A DNA stretch of 33,329 nt from Roseovarius marisflavi (GCF_900142625.1 NZ_FRBN01000030.1:1-33329); one strand, 5' to 3'. Shown: positions 16,781-26,900, counted from the stretch's first letter. Numbers and translations are program-made. Notes: generated from the letters alone by a model not told the origin.

Positions 16781-16784
16781 GGGG

Positions 16785-17807
16785 ATGCGCAGGATCCTGA
16801 CGGGATGTGCCGCAGCCCTGATGCTGGCCTTGCCGGGCGCGGCGCGGGCGCTGTGCGATGTGATCTATAAGGTACAGTCTGACGACACGCTCTTGTCCAT
16901 TGCAGCGGCGCACTATGAGGTGTCCGATCAATGGACGCTGATTTATTACGCCAATCAATCCGCGCTTGCCGGGCAGGTCCAGAGCCTTGTATCGGGCACC
17001 GATCTCTACATCCCCTGTCCGGCGCAAAACCCGGTGCCGGACGGGACGCTGCTGGTGAAAAAGGCGGCGGAGATGACCCTTTTGACAGGCGCTGGCAAGC
17101 TGCCCTTCGCAGACCCGACTCTGCCCGGCGGAGGCATGGCAACCGAGTTGGTGTATGCGGCACTTGAGCTGAGCCCGTCGCCGGTGCCCTATGAGGTGGT
17201 GTGGGAAGATGACTGGTCACGTCATCTCTTTCCCCTGCTGGCCGAGAAGCGGTATGATATGGGATTCCCCTGGCCCAAACCCGATTGCGCGGCTTTGACT
17301 GACGACAGAATCTGTCAGAATTTTCATTTTTCCGAGCCGCTGCTTGATCTTCCGATCATGTTGTTCAAACGCGCGGATAGCAGTTTTACCTACTAAAGCG
17401 ATGCCGATATCGTCGGGCACAGCCTGTGTCGCCCGGCGGGGGACATTACCGATGATCTTGACCGGGCGGGCCGACGCTGGATCAGTGAGGGCAAGATCAC
17501 GCTGATCCAACCGCCAAGCCCCGAGGCCTGTTTTGAGGCGCTCATGGCGGGCGATGTGGATGCGGTGACGGTCAATGTGTTTAAGGGCGCCTCCAAGATT
17601 GTGGCAATGGGCCTGCGCGGGCGCATTGTGCCGCTTGATCAGCCACTCTCGCGCGAGGCGCTTCATGTTGTGATCTCGAAAAACCATTGGCGTGGAACGA
17701 CGCATTTGTACCGGATGAATGCGGGCCTCAAGGCGTTGCGCGAGAGCGGGCGCTACGTCGAGATCATGCAGCGCCATCTTGGAATTTTCCTGCAGCAGCT
17801 GAACTAG
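16785..17807 (+). pseudogene. LysM + solute-binding-domain protein (copy 2), in-frame stop
   Basis: This paralogue starts four bases after copy 1. It has a signal peptide (1 to about 23, ARA before LCDVIY), a LysM-like region (YKVQSDDTLLSIAAAHYE) and a binding-protein domain with VVWEDDWSRHLFPL and DMGFPWPKPDC. An in-frame TAA at 17394-17396 (codon 204) interrupts it, but the same frame continues with SDADIVGHSLCRPAGDIT, aligning with GADDLQGRVLCRPAGYST of copy 1, and runs to TAG at 17805-17807. The full length would be 340 codons. A 203-residue N-terminal product would lack half the binding domain. Confidence 0.82.
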
Positions 17808-17864
17808 GGGTGAGTGGATTCCCTGCACGTTGCTTTGGCGCGCAGTTCGGGGCACACTTGGTGC

Positions 17865-18527
17865 ATGAGGAAAATTCTTCCTATTGTTTTTATTGCAATT
17901 TTTCCGCTCTCCAGTCTGGCTGAAGAGGGCGCAAGCGGCGTTTACCCCCTCTCACCGCTGGCGCGCGATGGCAATATTCCGCGCACAAGATGGGAACATC
18001 GTACCGATGCGCCACTTTTGACGCGCACGGCATTGTCGGCGCTCAAGGCGCATGGCGCGGCGCTGACAGAGATCGTGCCGCGCGACATTGCAACCTGGTG
18101 TCCGGCCTATCCAGAGGCCAGCGATGCAGGCCGCCGGGCCTTCTGGGTGGGGTTTTTGTCGGCCCTGGCCAAACATGAAAGCACCTATAATCCGCGCGCT
18201 GTGGGCGGCGGCGGGCGGTGGTATGGCTTGTTGCAAATCCTCCCGGCTACGGCGCGCGGATACAAATGCCGCGCGGGATCAGGCGAGGCCCTGCGCGATG
18301 GGCCCGATAATCTTTCCTGTGCGGTGCGGATCATGGCGCATACGGTGGCGCGCGACGGGGTGGTGTCGCAGGGCATGCGCGGCGTGGCCGCCGATTGGGG
18401 GCCGCTGCACAGCGCCAGAAAGCGTCAGGACATGCAGCGCTGGACCCGCGCCCAAAGCTATTGCAAGCCGCCTTCCTCGGTGCGCCCCCGCACGCGCCCT
18501 GCACGGCTTGCGCAGGTCGCGGACTGA
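17865..18527 (+). CDS. Lytic transglycosylase (SLT-like), exported
   Basis: A 220-residue protein with a signal peptide (MRKILPIVFIAIFPLSSLA, residues 1-19). The SLT-type muramidase core is seen as ALAKHESTYNPRAVGGG, with the catalytic Glu in KHES, followed by WYGLLQILPATARGY and later DNLSCAVRIMAH. It would cleave peptidoglycan between MurNAc and GlcNAc to form 1,6-anhydro ends in the periplasm. Start 17865 is chosen because it begins the signal peptide, although no good ribosome site is visible. It follows the LysM-binding-protein pair by 57 bp on the same strand, consistent with a cell-wall-linked unit. Confidence 0.82.
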   Translation: MRKILPIVFIAIFPLSSLAEEGASGVYPLSPLARDGNIPRTRWEHRTDAPLLTRTALSALKAHGAALTEIVPRDIATWCPAYPEASDAGRRAFWVGFLSALAKHESTYNPRAVGGGGRWYGLLQILPATARGYKCRAGSGEALRDGPDNLSCAVRIMAHTVARDGVVSQGMRGVAADWGPLHSARKRQDMQRWTRAQSYCKPPSSVRPRTRPARLAQVAD

Positions 18528-18532
18528 TCCCC

Positions 18533-18580
18533 AGAAAATTCGACGAATTTTCTATCTCATTTTCTTTGCCGAAGAAAATG
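18533..18580. terminator. Two tandem stem-loops between convergent genes
   Basis: AGAAAATTCG and CGAATTTTCT form an inverted repeat (18533-18553), followed by CATTTTCTT, loop TGCCG, AAGAAAATG (18558-18580). The pair sits exactly between the transglycosylase stop (18527) and the pepN stop (18586). Near-symmetric stems and A/T-rich flanks suit a bidirectional terminator. The layout mirrors 9345-9390. Confidence 0.7.
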
Positions 18581-18585
18581 GCCGC

Positions 18586-21138
18586 TCAGACGCCGCGGAT
18601 GCGGGTCACCATTTCTGTTGTATCCCGGCTTAGCCCCGGCGTGTCGAGGATGCGATCAAGCTCTGCCTTGATCAGGGTTTGGCGTGCGGCGTCATAACGC
18701 CGCCATGTCTCGAACGCCGAGCACATGCGCGCTGTGGTTTGCGGATTGAGCGGATCAAGCCTGATCAACCATTCCGCCAACAGGCGGTATCCCTTGCCCG
18801 AAGCATGGTGAAACCCTGCCGGGGACATGACCATCGCGCCAAATGTCGCGCGAAAGCGGTTGGGGTTGCGGATGTTGAAATCCGCATGATTTGCCAGACG
18901 GCTTGCCGCCTCGGCGGTGTCCTCGGGGCTGGCATGCACGATCTGCAGGCTGAACCATTTGTCGATCACAAGCCGGTCCCCTTGCCACTGATCGTAGAAC
19001 GCCTGTGTCGCCGCCTCTCCTGCGCCCGCCTGCAAAAGGCAGGACCAGGCCGCAAGTTGCTGGGTCATATTGTCGGCACTCTCGAATTGCCGCGCGGCCA
19101 AGGCGCCGCCATCAATGCGCGAGATTATCGCCAGTGCGGCATTTGAGAGCGCGCGCGCGCCGGACTGTTCGGCGTCGGGGCGATAGGGCGCGGTGACCTG
19201 ATGCGCCTTGTAAAGCTCGCGCGCCACCCCTTCGATGTGTTTGGCACGGGCGTTGCGCAGTTGCTCGAGCGCCTCCCAGATGGCCTGCGGGTCAGGCGTG
19301 CTGCCCATGTCAAAGAGGGCTTGTGCCAGATCATCCTCGCTTGGCAGGCCAAGTGCCAAGGCGCGAAACGCCGGATCAAGGGTTTCGTCGCGCGCCATCG
19401 TCTGGACCGCATCGAGATAGGCCGGGTCGGGCGCGGCGCCCTCGCGGATCATCGCGATCAAACCATCACGGGCCAGGGCACGCCCGGCCTCCCATTTGTT
19501 GAAGGGGTCGGTATCATGCGCCAGAAGAAAGGCGCGCTCGGCATTTGTGGTGTCACGTTCCAGAACAACCGGAGCGGAAAAATCACGTAAAATAGATGGG
19601 ATAGGGCGCGAAGCTAATCCATGAAACGAAAAGCTTTGCGCGGCTTGCGTCATCTCGAGAACACGGGTTTCCTGAACCTCATCGCCATTGGCGCCAAGCA
19701 GGCCCACGGCAATCGGAATAACCCGCGGGTGTTTTGTGTCCTGCCCCGGTGTCGCCGGAGTTTGTTGTTCAAAGTGAAGGGTATAGGTGCCATCCTTGAA
19801 CTCGTCTCTCACCTTGAGGCGCGGCGTTCCGGCCTCTTCATACCAGAGCTTGAACTGAGCCAGATCGCGACCGGTGACCTCTTGGAACACCGCCAGCCAA
19901 TCTTCGATGGTACAGGCCTGACCGTCGTGGCGTTCAAAATAGAGATTGAGCGCCTTTTTATACGCCTCATCGCCCACAAGCCGCTTGAGCATCCCGATAA
20001 GCTCTGCGCCTTTTTCATAGACCGTGGCGGTATAGAAATTGTTGATCTCGACAAAACTTGCAGGGCGCACCGGATGGGCCAGCGGACCGTTATCTTCGCG
20101 AAACTGTCGCGCGCGCAGGTCGATCACATCCGAGATCCGCTTGACCGGGGCCGAGCGCATGTCAGAGGTGAATTCGGAATCGCGATAGACCGTCAGCCCC
20201 TCTTTCAGGCAGAGCTGAAACCAGTCGCGACAGGTGATCCGGTTGCCGGTCCAGTTGTGAAAATACTCATGCGCGATAATCGCCTCGATACGTTCGAAAT
20301 TGGCATCTGTCGAGGTTTCCGGCGTGGACAGGACGCAGGACGAGTTGAAGATGTTCAGGCCCTTGTTTTCCATCGCCCCCATGTTGAAGTCATCCACCGC
20401 AACGATGTTGAAGATATCAAGGTCATATTCGCGGCCGTAAACCTCTTCATCCCATGTCATGGATTTCTTGAGCGCTTCCATACCAAAGGCGCATTTGCCC
20501 TCATCACCGGGGCGCACCCAGATGTTGAGTTCGACATCGCGGCCAGAGCGGGTGGTGAAGCGATCCGGGTGATTGATCAGATCGCCCGCGACAAGCGCGA
20601 AAAGATAGGCCGGTTTTGGCCAGGGATCATGCCATTCGGCAAAGCCCGCGCCCTGCGCGACCGCATCGCCATTGGACAACAGCACCGGCGCGTCGCCCTC
20701 GATGCGGACGCTGAACACGCTCATCACATCGGGGCGGTCGGGGTAGTAGGTGATCTTGCGAAAACCTTCGGCCTCGCATTGGGTGCAATACATGCCGTTC
20801 GACATGTAAAGCCCCTCAAGGGCGGTGTTGGCGGCGGGGTTGATCTCGACCTCGGCCTCGAAGGTAAAGGGGGCATCCGGCACCGTCGCGCGCAGTCCCT
20901 CGGGTGTGATATCAGGCTTTATCTCGGCCCCGTCGATCGCGGCGCGGATAAGACGCAGGTTCTCGCCATGCAGGAAAAAGTCGCTGTTTTGCGCCTCCGG
21001 GTTGGGACGAAAGGCGATCTTGCTGATCACGCGGGTCGCTTCGGGGGCAAGGCGAAAGGTGAGATGTACCTGATTCACCAGATAGGCGGGGGGCGTGTAA
21101 TCCGAGAGGTAAACGGCTTGCGGGGCGGCATCTTTCAT
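18586..21138 (-). CDS. pepN: Aminopeptidase N (M1 family zinc peptidase)
   Basis: An 850-residue cytoplasmic peptidase that removes N-terminal residues from peptides. Start 21138 is chosen because AAGGAG lies nine bases before it; the ATG at 21147 abuts that site and the longer frame to 21204 adds an unlikely leader. The substrate motif GAMENKG is near 254-260, the zinc motif HEYFHNW begins at residue 290, and the third ligand lies in CLKEGLTVYRD (Glu about 313). These match E. coli PepN with an offset of about seven, so this is the bacterial PepN type rather than the ERAP type. It is divergent from phr with about 107 bp between starts. Confidence 0.96.
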   Translation of the reverse strand: MKDAAPQAVYLSDYTPPAYLVNQVHLTFRLAPEATRVISKIAFRPNPEAQNSDFFLHGENLRLIRAAIDGAEIKPDITPEGLRATVPDAPFTFEAEVEINPAANTALEGLYMSNGMYCTQCEAEGFRKITYYPDRPDVMSVFSVRIEGDAPVLLSNGDAVAQGAGFAEWHDPWPKPAYLFALVAGDLINHPDRFTTRSGRDVELNIWVRPGDEGKCAFGMEALKKSMTWDEEVYGREYDLDIFNIVAVDDFNMGAMENKGLNIFNSSCVLSTPETSTDANFERIEAIIAHEYFHNWTGNRITCRDWFQLCLKEGLTVYRDSEFTSDMRSAPVKRISDVIDLRARQFREDNGPLAHPVRPASFVEINNFYTATVYEKGAELIGMLKRLVGDEAYKKALNLYFERHDGQACTIEDWLAVFQEVTGRDLAQFKLWYEEAGTPRLKVRDEFKDGTYTLHFEQQTPATPGQDTKHPRVIPIAVGLLGANGDEVQETRVLEMTQAAQSFSFHGLASRPIPSILRDFSAPVVLERDTTNAERAFLLAHDTDPFNKWEAGRALARDGLIAMIREGAAPDPAYLDAVQTMARDETLDPAFRALALGLPSEDDLAQALFDMGSTPDPQAIWEALEQLRNARAKHIEGVARELYKAHQVTAPYRPDAEQSGARALSNAALAIISRIDGGALAARQFESADNMTQQLAAWSCLLQAGAGEAATQAFYDQWQGDRLVIDKWFSLQIVHASPEDTAEAASRLANHADFNIRNPNRFRATFGAMVMSPAGFHHASGKGYRLLAEWLIRLDPLNPQTTARMCSAFETWRRYDAARQTLIKAELDRILDTPGLSRDTTEMVTRIRGV

Positions 21139-21245
21139 CGCGGGCATCTCCTTGAGGGGCGGGGCGTTTGCCGCGACCCTAGGGTGTGGCGCGCGGGCCT
21201 GCAATGGGGGCTTTCCCTTGGCGGTGATCCCGCTACCTTTGGGGT

Positions 21246-22730
21246 ATGGAAAGGCCGGTCATCTGTTGGTTCAAGCGCGATTTGCGGGTCTGTGATCACC
21301 CGGCGCTTGCGCGTGCCGCGGCCCTTGGGCCCGTGATCGCGCTTTACATCATTGAGCCAGAGGCCTGGGCGCAACCGGATGCCTCGGGGCGTCATTATGC
21401 GTTTTTGCAAGAGTGCCTGGAGGGCTTGCGCGATGATCTTGCAAAAATTGGCCTGCCTCTGACGCTGAGGGTAGGGGATTCGGTCGGCACGCTTGAGGAC
21501 CTGCGTCGCACCCATGGCATTCGCCAGCTGATCAGCCACGAGGAAACCGGCAATGGCTGGAGCTTTGAGCGCGACAGGCGCGTCTGCGATTGGGCGCGGG
21601 CGCAGGGGGTGGATTGGGAAGAGCTGCCGCAATCGGGTGTGGTGCGCCGCCTGAAAGGTCGCGATCACTGGCAGGCGACCCGCAATGCCTTTTTGGCCGC
21701 GCCGCTGGTTGCGCCCGCGCAGGCGTGCTGCGCGATGGAGGGCGTGGCCAGTGATGCGCCCCCCAAGGCCGCCGAATTGGGGTTGAACGATGCCTGCCCG
21801 ATGCGTCAGAACGGGGGGCGGGCGCGGGCCTTGCGCGTATTTGACAGTTTCCTGACCACCCGCGGGCGCAGCTATCGGCGCGCCATGTCCTCGCCGCTTG
21901 ACGGGGCGCGCGCCTGTTCCCGGCTTAGCCCGCATCTGGCGCTTGGCGCAATGTCGATCCGTGAGGTGGTTGCGGCGACCAAGGCCAGCCCGGCGGGCGA
22001 TGCACAGTGGGCGGGGGCGATCCGCTCGTTTCAGGCGCGGCTGGCCTGGCGCGATCATTTCATCCAGAAGCTGGAGGATGAACCAATGATCGAACATCGC
22101 TGTCTGCATCCGGGATATGAGGGGTTGCGCCCGCTGATCCCCGACGCCGCGCGGCTTGCGGCCTGGGACAGGGGCGAAACCGGCCTGCCGTTTGTCGATG
22201 CCTGCATGCGCGCGCTGGACGCGACCGGATGGCTCAACTTTCGCATGCGCTCGATGCTGATGGCGGTGGCCTCTTATCACCTCTGGCTGGACTGGCGCAG
22301 CACCGGGCCGATCCTTGCGCGCCGGTTCACCGATTACGAGCCGGGCATTCACTGGCCTCAGGTCCAGATGCAATCAGGCACCACCGGGATCAATACGATC
22401 CGGATTTACAACCCGGTGAAACAGGGTCTGGATCAGGATCCGGGCGGCGCCTTTACCCGCCGCTGGCTACCCGAACTGGCCGAGGTGCCGGATGCCCATT
22501 TGCAAACACCTTGGACATGGGAGGGCGCGGCGCACCTTTTGGGGCACAGCTATCCCGCGCCTGTGGTCGATCCGGTGGCGGCCGCGCGCCATGCGCGCGA
22601 GGTCGTCTGGGGCCTGCGCCGGAGCCATAAATCAGACGCTGCGACCGCGCGTATCGTTACCCGCCATGCCAGCCGCAAACGCCCGCGCAGGGCAAAACCC
22701 GCCGATCCACAGCTTCGGTTCGATTTCTGA
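21246..22730 (+). CDS. phr: Deoxyribodipyrimidine photolyase / cryptochrome family protein
   Basis: A 494-residue flavoprotein. The N-terminal alpha/beta photolyase domain starts CWFKRDLRVCDHPAL (about 7-21). The C-terminal FAD domain shows AWRDHFIQKL, GWLNFRMRSMLMAVASY, FTDYEPGIHWPQVQMQSG and RIYNPVKQGLDQDP, the flavin pocket and electron-transfer region. It either repairs UV pyrimidine dimers with blue light or acts as a cryptochrome; the photolyase subclass cannot be set by eye. Its TGA overlaps the DUF2256 start by one base. The C-terminal end is basic (SRKRPRRAKP), possibly aiding DNA contact. The 107-bp pepN-phr gap holds both promoters. Confidence 0.9.
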   Translation: MERPVICWFKRDLRVCDHPALARAAALGPVIALYIIEPEAWAQPDASGRHYAFLQECLEGLRDDLAKIGLPLTLRVGDSVGTLEDLRRTHGIRQLISHEETGNGWSFERDRRVCDWARAQGVDWEELPQSGVVRRLKGRDHWQATRNAFLAAPLVAPAQACCAMEGVASDAPPKAAELGLNDACPMRQNGGRARALRVFDSFLTTRGRSYRRAMSSPLDGARACSRLSPHLALGAMSIREVVAATKASPAGDAQWAGAIRSFQARLAWRDHFIQKLEDEPMIEHRCLHPGYEGLRPLIPDAARLAAWDRGETGLPFVDACMRALDATGWLNFRMRSMLMAVASYHLWLDWRSTGPILARRFTDYEPGIHWPQVQMQSGTTGINTIRIYNPVKQGLDQDPGGAFTRRWLPELAEVPDAHLQTPWTWEGAAHLLGHSYPAPVVDPVAAARHAREVVWGLRRSHKSDAATARIVTRHASRKRPRRAKPADPQLRFDF

Positions 22731-22918
22731 TGGCCCGGCAGCGCCGCAAATCCGACCTTCCGGTCAAAACCTGCGTCACCTGCGGGCGACCGATGCAATG
22801 GCGGCGCAAATGGGTCCGCGTCTGGGACGAGGTGCGCTATTGCAGTGAGCGCTGCCGTCGCCAGCGGTCTGGTGTGGGCGGCGCGCCCCCGGCCGACCGG
22901 GATGCATTTGGCCGGTAA
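22730..22918 (+). CDS. DUF2256 small zinc-ribbon-like protein
   Basis: A 62-residue protein with two CxxC-type pairs: CVTCGRPMQWRRKWVRVWDE and YCSERCRR, the DUF2256 signature. The spacing suggests one zinc site. DUF2256 genes often sit beside photolyase/cryptochrome genes, and here the two share one base (TGATG), so they are translationally coupled. An accessory role to the photolyase is inferred from context only. Confidence 0.87.
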   Translation: MARQRRKSDLPVKTCVTCGRPMQWRRKWVRVWDEVRYCSERCRRQRSGVGGAPPADRDAFGR

Positions 22919-23126
22919 CGGGGCCGGGCATGATCATTGATCACTCCCGCAGTGCACCGCCCACATCCCCACTTCTGGCAGGGCAAGATGAACAAGCGGT
23001 GCATAAACTCTGTGCAGTTCTGTGGCCGAGCACGGATTCATGTGCGCGCTTTGATGTTTTATTATTCAATTTTACGCTATATTTAGACGTAATACGAGTG
23101 AATGAACCAGCAGGCACAGGACAGCT

Positions 23127-23903
23127 ATGAAACGCCCGATCGTCGGCATTATTGGCAATGAATATGTGATTGAAAATCGCTATCCGATGCATGCGGGTGG
23201 CACGATGAACTCTTCTGCGATTGCCGATGTGGCAGGATGTATGCCGCTTATCGTGCCCTCCGATCCGCGCTTTGTGAGTGTGCCGGAACTGCTTGAGGCC
23301 TGCGACGGGTTCTTGCTGACCGGCGGGCGGCCCAATGTTCATCCGCAGGAGTATGGCGAAGAGGCGACCGAGGCGCATGGCGCGTTCGACCGCGCGCGCG
23401 ATGCGATTACCCTGCCGCTGGTGCGCGCCTGTCTTGAACGGGGGCAGCCGTTCTTTGGCATTTGCCGGGGATTTCAAGAGGTGAACGTCGCCCTTGGCGG
23501 AAGCCTGCACCCGGAAATCCGTGATCTTCCGGGGCGTGACAATCATCGCATGCCCCCCGATGGCACCATGGCGGAACAGTTTGCCCTGCGCCATTGCGTG
23601 CGGTTCACGCCGGGCGGCGTGTTTCACCGCCTGATGGGGGCCCAAGAGGTGATGACCAATACGTTGCACGGGCAGGGCGTTGTGCGCCCCGGCCAGGACA
23701 TCGTGATCGACGGGCATGCGCCCGACGGCACGCCAGAGGCGCTTTACGTCGAGGGTGCTCCGGGCTTTACGCTGTCGGTGCAATGGCATCCCGAATGGAA
23801 TGCCGCCAACGATCCGGTCAGCCGCCCCCTGTTTTCCGCCTTTGGCGATGCCGTGCGGGCCTGGGCGGCAGGGCGCGTGACGCCGGTTCTCAAATCCGCC
23901 TGA
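23127..23903 (+). CDS. Gamma-glutamyl-GABA hydrolase-like class I glutamine amidotransferase (PuuD family)
   Basis: A 258-residue member of the C26 peptidase group. The nucleophile is in PFFGICRGFQEVNV (C113), with H221 and E223 in WHPEW completing the triad. LTGGRPNVHP (about 64-73) is the usual oxyanion-side loop. The family hydrolyses gamma-glutamyl bonds, for example gamma-glutamyl-GABA in putrescine breakdown; no other puu genes are present, so the substrate is uncertain. The 200 bp upstream are AT-rich near 23050-23095 and likely hold the promoter. The last 160 bp are antisense to the 3' end of the RTX/Hint gene. Confidence 0.88.
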   Translation: MKRPIVGIIGNEYVIENRYPMHAGGTMNSSAIADVAGCMPLIVPSDPRFVSVPELLEACDGFLLTGGRPNVHPQEYGEEATEAHGAFDRARDAITLPLVRACLERGQPFFGICRGFQEVNVALGGSLHPEIRDLPGRDNHRMPPDGTMAEQFALRHCVRFTPGGVFHRLMGAQEVMTNTLHGQGVVRPGQDIVIDGHAPDGTPEALYVEGAPGFTLSVQWHPEWNAANDPVSRPLFSAFGDAVRAWAAGRVTPVLKSA

Positions 23904-26900
23904 GCGGATGATTGGATGGCGTGGTCAGGCGATCCATTCATCGACGCCTCTTTGCGCAACAATTGGGCCTCATGCCGTTTAAGACAGGTGCGCGCCGTGT
24001 CGCGGTGGCGTCCCGGTGCGCTGCGCAATTCGGGGAAAATCGCGAACAGCTCTTCCCGCGCGGCGGCGGTCACGGCGGACAGCGCCGTATCGCCCGCGTG
24101 AAAGCTTTCGGTGGCGATCCCTTCGGCATAGATCACCTCGTGGCGATCAAACATGATGTGGATATAGGTCACCTCGTCGCGCGGGCAGACGCGCACATCA
24201 CGGTCATTGACCAAATGCTTGGCTGCCACCAGAACCTCGCTTTCGCCAAACAAAAGCTCGGCACGATAGCCGGTGAACAGAATTCGGTGTTGCGGCGAGA
24301 CAAGCAGCCCTTCGCGCGCCCCCTCCATTACGCTTGAGGCGACCGAGACTGGGGCAAAATCGCCAATGCCGGGCACCGTCCGCTGGCCGATCCAGCGGAT
24401 CGCCTGAAGCCCGTGATCGCGCGTCACCACCAAGTCGCCGAGCTGCAGGTTTTCGATCGCCCGTTCGCCAAACTGTGTCAGGATCCGCGCGCCGGGGGTG
24501 AAACAGATGATGTTCTCGATCTCGCTAAAGGTCACGACCGAGCCATTGATGGTGAAAGTCCCGCCGAGCCCACCGGCCGTATCGCCGGTATTGGTAAATT
24601 TGATGTCGGCGCGGCTGATGTCAGAGGTCAGGCGAAGCGTATCGCCCTTGGTTTCATCGCCTTCGCCACCGACGATGGTGATCGCGCCGCTACCAGCTTC
24701 GCCAAGTTCGCTAAGGATGAAGAGGTCGTCGCCATCGCCACCCTCTGCGGTGTCGCCCTGTGCGGCCTGAATCGTGTCGTCTCCGGCACCGCCGACAATG
24801 CTGTCGGCACCGATTCCGCCTATGAGAAGGTCGTTGCCATCGTCACCGAAAAGCTCGTCCGTTCCCGCGCCGCCAGTCAGGGTGTCCGCCTCGCCGCCGC
24901 CGCTCAGACTATCGTTGCCCGCGCCTCCAAGGATAGAATCCTCGCCAGTGACGCCCTGCAGCTTGTCGTCGCCAAGCCCGGCGATCACCGTGTCATTGCC
25001 GGTCCCGGCCAGAACCAGATCGTCATTGCCACCATCAGCGGCGTCAGTGTTGTCGATCCGGTCGCCCTCGGGGTCGCCAAGATAGGCCGCGTCAATCAGA
25101 TCACCGCCGCTTGTGCCCTCGACGATGAAGTCGCCGACAGAGGGCGGAATGCCCATCGCCACCAGTTGATCGACGCTGTTGACCTCGGCCAGAGTAACGC
25201 CGACGAGGGTCACGCTTTCGCCGCCCGGGAAGGACAGAACCGCATTGCCGGATGTGTCTTCGCTGACGGTGACATCCTCGGTCGTGACCGGGTTGCCGCT
25301 GGCGTCATTCAATCCGCTGACGTCAAACTGATCGCGGCCGTCAAAGGTGCCATTGCCATTGTCGATCGGCGCCTCAAAGCTTGAAACGACATCCGCGCCA
25401 GAGCCGTCCTGAAGCACCAGAACGTCGACCTCGCCGTCGCCGGGGCCAAGGTCAATCTGGTCATCGCCGGTGCCGCCGTCAATCGTGTCGGCGCCGGACG
25501 AGGCCACAAGTGAATCGTCGCCCGCGCCACCCTCGACATAGTCGTCGTCAAAGCCGGAAAACACCGTGTCATTGCCGCCGCCCGCGATGATGCTGTCGTT
25601 GCCATAGTTGCCGATGATCTCTTCCACACCGTCCGAGCCGATGACCGTGTCACTGCCGGTGCCCATCTGGAAGCGTTCGATCTCGAAGAATTCGGTGACC
25701 GAGGTGCCATCGGTGATCGTGCCCGCCTCGGGGGCGGTGAAATTGATCGTCAGCGGGGTGGAGATGGCCGAAAAGTTGATCCGGTCGCCTTCGCCCGCGA
25801 TCTCGCCGGCTTCGCCCCCATAGATCGTGTCGTTCTGAAGCACGGCATCGAGAAAGATTTCATCGTCGCCAGAGCCGGCAAAGATCAGGTCATTGCCAAG
25901 GCCGCTGTCGATGCTGTCATTGCCGTCGCCCGCAAGGACGGTGTCGTCGTTGCTAAGGTCGGCGGCATCATTGGCGTCGATACGGTCGCCCTCTGGGTCG
26001 CCAAGATAGTCGGTGTTGATGACATCGGCCCCCGACGTGCCGTCGACGGGGCCGGGTTCGGGGATGCCCATCGCGGCAAGGGCCGCAGGATCCGAGACCG
26101 CCGCAGGCGCGACCCCGATCAGGGTCAGGCTCTCGCCGCCCGGAAAGGTGAGAACCGCGTTGCCGTCGCCGTCACTGGTCACGACCGCATCGACGGTGTT
26201 GACCGGATTGCCGCTCAGGTCCTGAAGGCCGCTTACGTCAAGCTGATCGCCGCCCGTGAACGTGCCGTCGCCATTGTCGATAGGCGCGGCAAAGCCGGTG
26301 ACCGCGTCATTGCCGGACCCGTCGGCCAGCACGATGGTGTCAATACCGCTGCCGAGGATGATATTCTCGATCTCGCCAAAGGTGGCGGTAAAGGCGCCAT
26401 CGCTGACGCTGCCGGCTTCGGGGTCGGCACTTGTGAGGTCAACCGTGGTCGGCCCGGTCACCGCCGAGAGATCAAGCGTATCGCCGAGGGTTTCACCGGT
26501 TTCGCCGCCGGCGATCACATCGTTGCCCGCATCGCCACCGCTCAGGGTGCTCGTGGTAAGATCAACCGAAACGCCGCTGCCGGAGGCCGAATAGTCGATG
26601 ATATCAAGCCCGGTATCACCAGAGAAGGTATCGGCGCCGTCACCCGCCACGAAGGTGTCATCGCCAGCCCCGCCGGCAAGGCTGTTGTTGCCGATGCCGC
26701 CGCTCAAAAGGTCATCGCCGCCGCCGCCCAGAATGGTGTCGTCACCCGCCTCGCCAAAGATCGTGTCAGCGCCCTCGCCACCATCAAGCAGGTCATTCAT
26801 CATGACCGGGGTCGCGGCGGTGATGACGGGCGTATTGGTGAATTCGAAAGACCCAAACCCATAGGCGGTAAAACCGGCCCGCGACGTCATGGTGAAATCC

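Noticed and set aside
19621..21336. 571-codon plus-strand open frame
   Set aside because: Lies antisense to pepN, whose zinc and GAMEN motifs are intact; the frame is a high-GC shadow with no domain.
21135..22373. 412-codon minus-strand open frame
   Set aside because: Antisense to the photolyase gene; no ribosome site or domain.
24413..25384. 323-codon plus-strand open frame
   Set aside because: Antisense to the RTX repeats of Hint 1; its apparent repeats come from the GD-rich coding strand.
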